From NCBI RefSeq assembly GCF_018070045.1, contig NZ_JAGPYK010000003.1, forward strand, positions 186,001-250,000: a stretch of DNA of 64,000 bases, read 5' to 3'. Position 1 is the first letter of the stretch. Each line of letters opens with the position of its first letter. Shown piece by piece: positions 59,119 to 64,000 of the stretch. A program made the position numbers and the translations under genes. The DNA is from Micromonospora sp. U21. Its GTDB lineage: Bacteria > Actinomycetota > Actinomycetes > Mycobacteriales > Micromonosporaceae. The notes below the pieces were generated by a model, which searched no databases, was not told the DNA's origin, and worked only from the letters and a program-made list of their open reading frames with translations.

Positions 59119-59766
59119 ATGTTGACCATCCATGAGGTGACGGTCGGGTACGGCGACGCACCACCCGTTCTCACGGACGTCTCGGTGACGGTCCGCCCGG
59201 GGCGGGTGCTGGCGTTGACCGGCTCGTCGGGCGCGGGCAAGACCACCCTGCTCAACGCGATGGCGGGGCTGCTGCGGCCGCGCGACGGCGCGGTGACCGT
59301 CGACGGGCAGCAGCTGCGCGACCGAGATCACGCGGTGGACCACCGGATCGTCCTCATCCCGCAGGACAACGGGCTGGCCCCGATCCTGACCGCCGCGGAG
59401 AACGTGCAGGTGGCCCTCGTCGCCGGCGGTGTGGCACCGCCCGAGGCCCGCCGGCAGACCGCCGCGACGCTCGCTCAGCTCGGTCTCTCCGGCCAGGCCG
59501 ACCAGCTGGTCGAGGAGCTTTCGGGTGGCCAGCAGCAGCGGACGGCCATCGCCCGCGGCGTGGCGCTGCGCGGCGGCGTGCTGCTGGCCGACGAGGTGAC
59601 CAGCGAGCTGGACGCGGGCAACCGGCAACGGGTGCTGGATCTGCTGCACGACGAGGCCCGGCGGGGTGCCGCCGTCGTGTTCGCCACCCACGACGCCGAG
59701 GTGGCCGCCGCCTGTGCGGCGGAGCTGCACCTCGTCGACGGGCGAGCGCAGATCGTGCGCGATTGA
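59119..59766 (+). CDS. ABC transporter ATP-binding protein (MacB/LolD type)
   Basis: 215 residues. Walker A GSSGAGKTT, Q loop LIPQDNGLAPILTAAENVQV, signature LSGGQQQRTAIARG, Walker B VLLADEVTSELD and switch His (ATHD) are intact. The sequence is typical of ATPases working with FtsX/MacB-like permeases. The ATG 59119 was chosen where homology starts (LTIHEVTVGYG); GGAGGG lies about 12 nt upstream. It precedes the large permease by 84 nt and is divergent from the envelope operon. Confidence 0.9.
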   Translation: MLTIHEVTVGYGDAPPVLTDVSVTVRPGRVLALTGSSGAGKTTLLNAMAGLLRPRDGAVTVDGQQLRDRDHAVDHRIVLIPQDNGLAPILTAAENVQVALVAGGVAPPEARRQTAATLAQLGLSGQADQLVEELSGGQQQRTAIARGVALRGGVLLADEVTSELDAGNRQRVLDLLHDEARRGAAVVFATHDAEVAAACAAELHLVDGRAQIVRD

Positions 59767-59850
59767 GACGCTCGCGGTAGGTAACCGGTCGGTATCGATC
59801 CGCGTACGCGGGGCGTTGGGCCGGCCGGTTGCTCGATAGCGTGACCGTCA

Positions 59851-62800
59851 ATGCTGGCCGTCATCGGGGGAGCGATCGCCGCCCGCCGGGCACAAGCCCT
59901 GGCGGTGCTCCTGCTCGCGGTGCTCGCCAGTGCCGCCGCCGCGGCCGCACCCAGCTACGTGGCCGCCGCCGGGCGGGCCCTCGCCAGCAACGAGCTCTCG
60001 ACCGCCGACCCGGACGAGCTACGGCTGCGGCTCGTCGACCCCACGGAGTACCCGGGGATGCCGGGCGACCCGACCGGAAGCGTTTTCGGCGCTCAGGTCG
60101 AGCGACTCGCGCCGGCCGGGTTCGTTGTCGTCCTCGGCGCGCATAGCGGCGGCGTCGCCACCGGCCCGACCGGGCGCGTGACCGCCAACCTGACCTTCCG
60201 AACGGGAGTGTGCGAGCGGGTCGTCGTGGCCGGCGCGTGCCCCCGGTCCACCTCGAAGGGCCAGCTCCCCGAGGTGCTGGTCAGCACGAACACCGCGACG
60301 CATCTGGGTGTCGCCGCCGGCAGCGAGTTCACGTTCGGCGCGGTGCCGGTACGGGTGTCCGGCGTCTACCGGCCACTGGACGCGACCGACCCGTTCTGGC
60401 TCGGCGGCGAGTATCTTCGGCCACCCGCACCGGGTTTGGCGTCCACGTCGGCCGTGGGCAGCGCCGAGGACGCCATCTTCACCGCCGAGTCCTCGCCCCT
60501 GGCCGACGACCAGACCATCCTGTACCGATCGACGGCCGACCTGTTCGTCACCGAGCAGCTGTTGTCCACCCGGTCGGCGCAGGACCTGCGGGCCATCGTC
60601 GCCGCGGTGACGCGCGACGGGAGCCGTGAGGGTTTCGGCGCCGGCACCGCGCTGCCGCGCCTGCTCGATCGCGTCACGCTGGAGCGCGGGCAGCTGGCCG
60701 CGGGCGTGACACTGGGCGCCGGGCTGCTCGTCCTGCTCTGCTGGCTGGTGCTCTTCGTGGCGGTCAGCTCGGCGGCCGACGAGCGCCGACCGGAACAGGG
60801 CCTGCTGCTCCTGCGCGGCGTGCAACGCCGACGACTGTGGGCGCTGGCGATCGGCGAGCACGCCGTACCCGTGCTGGTCGCGATCCCCCTGGGCTGCCTG
60901 GGCGGTCTCGCCGCCGCCAAACTGCTCGCCGCGCACACCCTTCCCGCCCGTGCCGACGTCACATTGGACGTGACCGCGATCGGGTACGCCGCCGTCGGCG
61001 CCGCCGGCGCGCTCGCCGCGGTGCTGCTGGCCCAGGCGCGGACCATGTCCGCGCCGGTCGTCGACCTCCTGCGCCGGGTGCCGGCGCGGATGCGGGGATG
61101 GCGGGCGACCGTCGGCGACATCGTCGCGCTGTCCGTCGCGGTGGCCGCCGTGGTGCAGTTGCGCTCCGGCGGGTCGCCCTCGGGGTTGGCCCTGTTGGCA
61201 CCGGTCTTCGGCGCGCTCGCCGCGGGCGTCCTGCTGGCGCGGGTCGCCATGATCGCCGGGGCGGTGGTGGGGGCGACGCTGCTGGCGCGGGGCCGGACAA
61301 CCGTTGGCCTCGCCCTCGTCCAGGTGGCTCGCCAGCCACGGTTCCGGCCACTGATCGCGCTGCTCACCGTGGTTGTCGCGATGCTCGCCTTCACCGCCGC
61401 GACGAGCGAGGTCGCGTCGGCCGCCTACACGGATCGGGCAACCGTCGAGGTCGGGGCACCCCGCGTGGTCGGCGTCGACGCGTTGTCGCACCGGCACCTG
61501 CTGGAGTCCGTCCGGGCCGCCGACCCCGAGGGTCGCTTCGCGATGGCCACGGTGGTGAAGGAGGTGGCCACCGGAGCCGGCACGGCGGTGCTCGCCGTGG
61601 ACTCCGACCGGCTGGCGGCGGTGGCCGCGACACACTCGTCGTACGGCGTGGCCCTGGCGGACATCGCGCGAAAGATCCGCCCCGAGCCACCGGGAGCACC
61701 GGTCCTGCTGCGGGGTCCGCTGCTCACCGTGGCCCTGTCCGCCAGCTACGACGAGGAGGCCTTCGGCGGAAACCGCGTCCGCCTCTTCATCTCGGTCGCC
61801 AGCAGGACCGGCACCCGCCGGATCACCGCCCACAAGGACATAAAACCCGACCGTCGCGAATACCACGTGCAGGTGCCCGAGTGCGCGCAGGAATGCCGGT
61901 TGGTCAACATCGAGGTCGTCGCTCCGGTCACCCCCGGCTCGTTGCAGGTTCGCTTCGAGGAGTTGCGTACCGACGGCGCGGCGCGGGTGACCGGAGCTGA
62001 GTTGGCCGATCTGCGGCGGTGGCGGTTGTCCGACCCGATGGACTCGGCGCTGACCGCCACGAGTGGCCGGGACGCTCTGGTCTTCGATGTGGCCGAGGGC
62101 CGGCGGTCCAGGTCGACCGCCATTTCGGTCATTGACTCACCGCTTCCGTTGCCCGGTTGGCTGACCCGGTCCAAGGGGACGCCGCTGCAGCGGGAGCATC
62201 CGTACGAGGGGATCGACGGTTCGCCGACCCGGGCGTCGGTCGAGGGCCTGGCCGACCGGCTGCCCCGGCTCGGGGGATCCGGCATGATCGTCGACCTGGA
62301 GTACGCCGACCGGCTCGCCGTCGCCGGTCAGACCGGTGTCAAGGAGGTCTGGTTGGCGCCGACGGCGCCCGCCGACATACTCGACCGGCTGCGGGCACAG
62401 GGTCTGGTCATCCAGTACGACCGGACGATCGCCGGAGCGCGACAGGGTTTCGACCGGCAGGGTGCCGCGCTGGCCGTGCGGTTCAACCTGTTCGCCGCGC
62501 TGGCCGGGGTTCTCATCGGCGCGGCCGGCCTCATGGCGGCGGCAGCAGCGGAGCAGCGCAACCGGGTCGCGATGCTGGTGGCGCTCCGGCGCCAGGGGCT
62601 GTCCGCGCGCGCCGTCCGCGGCGGCTACGGGTGGCCGGTCGCGGTCGCCACCGTGTCGGCCGGTCTCGCCACCCTGGTGATCTGGCTTCTCACCCGCAGT
62701 GGGCAGCGCCTGTTCAGTGACGGCCGGTCGCCGGTCCCGTTGCCCGACTGGCCGGACGTCGACCGGCTGCTGTTGTTCGCGGCGCCCACGGTCGCGCTCT

Positions 62801-62868
62801 TCGCCGTCACCGCGGCGGTGCTCGGCCGGTTCGTCGCCGCCTCGGTTCGTCGCCGGACCGGGCGATGA
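59851..62868 (+). CDS. Large FtsX-like ABC permease (1005 aa)
   Basis: 1005 residues. An N-terminal TM (~10-33) is followed by a ~240-residue external domain, then hydrophobic clusters near 278-300, 330-350, 375-395 and 420-485, a second large external part (~520-830) and three C-terminal TM segments (~865-885, 910-935, 970-995). The FtsX-type segment LLVLLCWLVLFVAVSSAADE and ERRPEQGLLLLRGVQRRRLW are typical of MacB/FtsX permeases in the doubled arrangement. It presumably transmits ATP-driven movement to an outside partner or exports a substrate. TAGCGT lies 8 nt before the ATG. Confidence 0.85.
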   Translation: MLAVIGGAIAARRAQALAVLLLAVLASAAAAAAPSYVAAAGRALASNELSTADPDELRLRLVDPTEYPGMPGDPTGSVFGAQVERLAPAGFVVVLGAHSGGVATGPTGRVTANLTFRTGVCERVVVAGACPRSTSKGQLPEVLVSTNTATHLGVAAGSEFTFGAVPVRVSGVYRPLDATDPFWLGGEYLRPPAPGLASTSAVGSAEDAIFTAESSPLADDQTILYRSTADLFVTEQLLSTRSAQDLRAIVAAVTRDGSREGFGAGTALPRLLDRVTLERGQLAAGVTLGAGLLVLLCWLVLFVAVSSAADERRPEQGLLLLRGVQRRRLWALAIGEHAVPVLVAIPLGCLGGLAAAKLLAAHTLPARADVTLDVTAIGYAAVGAAGALAAVLLAQARTMSAPVVDLLRRVPARMRGWRATVGDIVALSVAVAAVVQLRSGGSPSGLALLAPVFGALAAGVLLARVAMIAGAVVGATLLARGRTTVGLALVQVARQPRFRPLIALLTVVVAMLAFTAATSEVASAAYTDRATVEVGAPRVVGVDALSHRHLLESVRAADPEGRFAMATVVKEVATGAGTAVLAVDSDRLAAVAATHSSYGVALADIARKIRPEPPGAPVLLRGPLLTVALSASYDEEAFGGNRVRLFISVASRTGTRRITAHKDIKPDRREYHVQVPECAQECRLVNIEVVAPVTPGSLQVRFEELRTDGAARVTGAELADLRRWRLSDPMDSALTATSGRDALVFDVAEGRRSRSTAISVIDSPLPLPGWLTRSKGTPLQREHPYEGIDGSPTRASVEGLADRLPRLGGSGMIVDLEYADRLAVAGQTGVKEVWLAPTAPADILDRLRAQGLVIQYDRTIAGARQGFDRQGAALAVRFNLFAALAGVLIGAAGLMAAAAAEQRNRVAMLVALRRQGLSARAVRGGYGWPVAVATVSAGLATLVIWLLTRSGQRLFSDGRSPVPLPDWPDVDRLLLFAAPTVALFAVTAAVLGRFVAASVRRRTGR

Positions 62869-63773
62869 CCGCCGCACCGCCCGCGGAGGGCGTACCGGTC
62901 ACCTGTCACCGGCTGATCCACATCTACTCCACCGGGACCGGTGACGTGGTCGCGCTCTCCGGGGTGGACCTGCAGATCTCCGCCGGCGAGATGCTGGCCC
63001 TGGTGGGGCCGTCGGGCTCCGGCAAGTCCACCCTGGTCTCCATACTCGGCGGGCTCATGCGGCCCAGCGCCGGCCGGGTGTACGTGGGCGAGCATGACCT
63101 GTCCTGGCTCTCCCCGACCGATCTGGCCGCCCTCCGCGGGCCCACGGTCGGCACGGTGCTGCAGGGCGCCGAGCGCAACCTGCTGCCGTACGTGTCGCTG
63201 TCGCGCAACATCTGGTTGGCCCAGCGGCCGGCGGCGCGGATCGCCGGGCGTCGGCTGGATCCGCCGGAGGCGATCCTGGAGCTGGTGGGTCTCGCCGGCG
63301 CCGGCGCGCGCCGCTCCGGCGACCTGACCCCGGGGCAGCGTCAGCGGGCCGCACTGGCACAGGGGCTCGCCGCCGGGCCCGGTCTGCTCCTGGTCGACGA
63401 GCCGACCAGCCAGCTCGACGGGGCCGGTCGCGACGAGGTGCTCGCCGCGCTGGCCACCATCAACTCCGAGCGGGGGACGACGGTGGTCGTGGTGACCCAT
63501 GACGGTGACGTCGGCGCCCGGCTGGGCCGAGCCGTCACCATCCGGGACGGCCGGGTGGGCGCCGAGGGCCGGGACGGCCGGGACTTCGCCGTGGTGGCCG
63601 GGGACGGCACGATCCAACTACCGCCGGAGACGTTCGCGGCCTTTCCGGCCGGGACTCTCTTCGAGGTCGACCACACCGACGAGTCGATCACCCTGCACGC
63701 CACGATGAACCCGTCCATCCCCCGGATCGGCGAGGTGGCGAGGGGCAGCGGCGAGCGCGGCCACGCCGGTTGA
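62865..63773 (+). CDS. ABC transporter ATPase with C-terminal extension
   Basis: 302 residues. Walker A GPSGSGKST, the loop TVLQGAERNLLPYVSLSRNI, signature LTPGQRQRAAL (LSGGQ variant), Walker B LLLVDEPTSQLD and switch His (VVTHDGD) are present. About 70 residues after the ABC core (FAVVAGDGTIQLPPETFAAF, VDHTDESITLHATM) are not part of the usual fold and look like a small beta domain. The ATG overlaps the permease stop (ATGA, 62865-62868). So the permease has two different ATPase partners, perhaps a heterodimer. Confidence 0.88.
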   Translation: MTAAPPAEGVPVTCHRLIHIYSTGTGDVVALSGVDLQISAGEMLALVGPSGSGKSTLVSILGGLMRPSAGRVYVGEHDLSWLSPTDLAALRGPTVGTVLQGAERNLLPYVSLSRNIWLAQRPAARIAGRRLDPPEAILELVGLAGAGARRSGDLTPGQRQRAALAQGLAAGPGLLLVDEPTSQLDGAGRDEVLAALATINSERGTTVVVVTHDGDVGARLGRAVTIRDGRVGAEGRDGRDFAVVAGDGTIQLPPETFAAFPAGTLFEVDHTDESITLHATMNPSIPRIGEVARGSGERGHAG

Positions 63774-63825
63774 CGAGTGCACCACGCACCACGCCCGATC
63801 CACGGGCCGCCCGCGGTCCACGGCT

Positions 63826-64000
63826 TCAGGTGAGCGGGGACGGGGACTCGGCGCCGGGCAGCACCAGTCTCGGCCTACCGGACCCGTCGGCCGGGACGGT
63901 CCAGACATCGGGTCGGCCGTCGCTCTGGCGCAGCGTGTAGGCCAGCGTGCCGGCGTCCAGCCAGGCCGCCTGGTCGTCGACGCTGGCCGTCTCCGCCGTC
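63826..64000 (-). CDS. 3' end of a TolB-like beta-propeller gene (start outside window)
   Basis: The minus-strand frame is open to the window edge and ends at TGA 63828-63826. The visible ~57 residues contain DDQAAWLDAGTLAYTLRQSD and PDVWTVPADGSGRPRLVLPG, the blade pattern of WD40/TolB-like propellers. The N-terminal part is missing. Probably a secreted or lipid-anchored propeller. Confidence 0.65.
   Translation of the reverse strand, partial: TAETASVDDQAAWLDAGTLAYTLRQSDGRPDVWTVPADGSGRPRLVLPGAESPSPLT

Overview
The window is high-GC actinobacterial chromosome (about 72% by eye) with G/C-ended codons, GTG starts, 4-nt ATGA/GTGA gene overlaps and many TANNNT-N6/7-ATG leaderless promoters. Gene content (Rip1-type S2P protease, YtrA/TetR/ROK regulators, SWIM protein with SNF2 helicase, DUF4331, GH87, GH16 with a ricin-type domain) points to Micromonospora or a close relative. 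This is inference from style and content; no rRNA marker is present. I saw no tRNA, rRNA, CRISPR array or insertion sequence.

Layout. 1-10.8 kb: 5'-cut alpha/beta hydrolase, a phage-style pair of small proteins, a lipase-motif membrane protein with LtrA, a TetR gene, an SDR-MFS pair, and a NarL-type two-component pair whose kinase is frameshifted. 10.8-24.3 kb: a 48-bp near-palindrome, Gfo/Idh/MocA oxidoreductase, small proteins, a NYN/LOTUS protein, secreted GH87 glucanase, a run of leaderless minus-strand genes, and an M64 peptidase. 24.3-33.9 kb: YtrA-ABC operon, a degraded YcaQ-like remnant, a secreted metalloprotease with four C-terminal repeats, and the SNF2 helicase-SWIM operon. 33.9-39.3 kb: ROK regulator and a complete monosaccharide ABC importer (mmsA-mmsB-chvE order). 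39.3-49.6 kb: a broken Rip1-like protease, thioesterase, truncated alcohol dehydrogenase, SDR-tautomerase pair with divergent TetR and two operators, PfpI-like protein, GH16 laminarinase under a CebR-like palindrome, DUF4331, and a frameshifted GNAT. 49.7-54.2 kb: M23 peptidase, then a rifampin-phosphotransferase-like enzyme with a PH-like membrane protein and a TetR gene behind a 22-bp perfect palindrome. 54.3-63.8 kb: a five-gene minus-strand cell-envelope operon facing a two-ATPase FtsX-type ABC system. The last 175 bases hold the 3' end of a beta-propeller gene.

How genes work together. The most interesting unit is the 58866-54271 operon. It encodes a 15-cysteine barwin/expansin-like double-psi-barrel protein without a signal peptide, a Tat-exported partner, a MauE/DoxX-type thiol-redox membrane protein, and two secreted wall hydrolases (M23 and amidase) sharing an SH3-like tail. 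It reads as a disulfide-dependent wall-remodelling set and I know no named system of this composition. GH87 and GH16 together suggest attack on fungal wall glucans. The sugar importer and ROK regulator form a carbohydrate uptake module.

Caution. Four genes (kinase ~9997, small orphan ~44224, Rip1 ~40670, GNAT ~49014) each carry an apparent single-base frameshift. Real decay and sequence error cannot be separated from the window alone.
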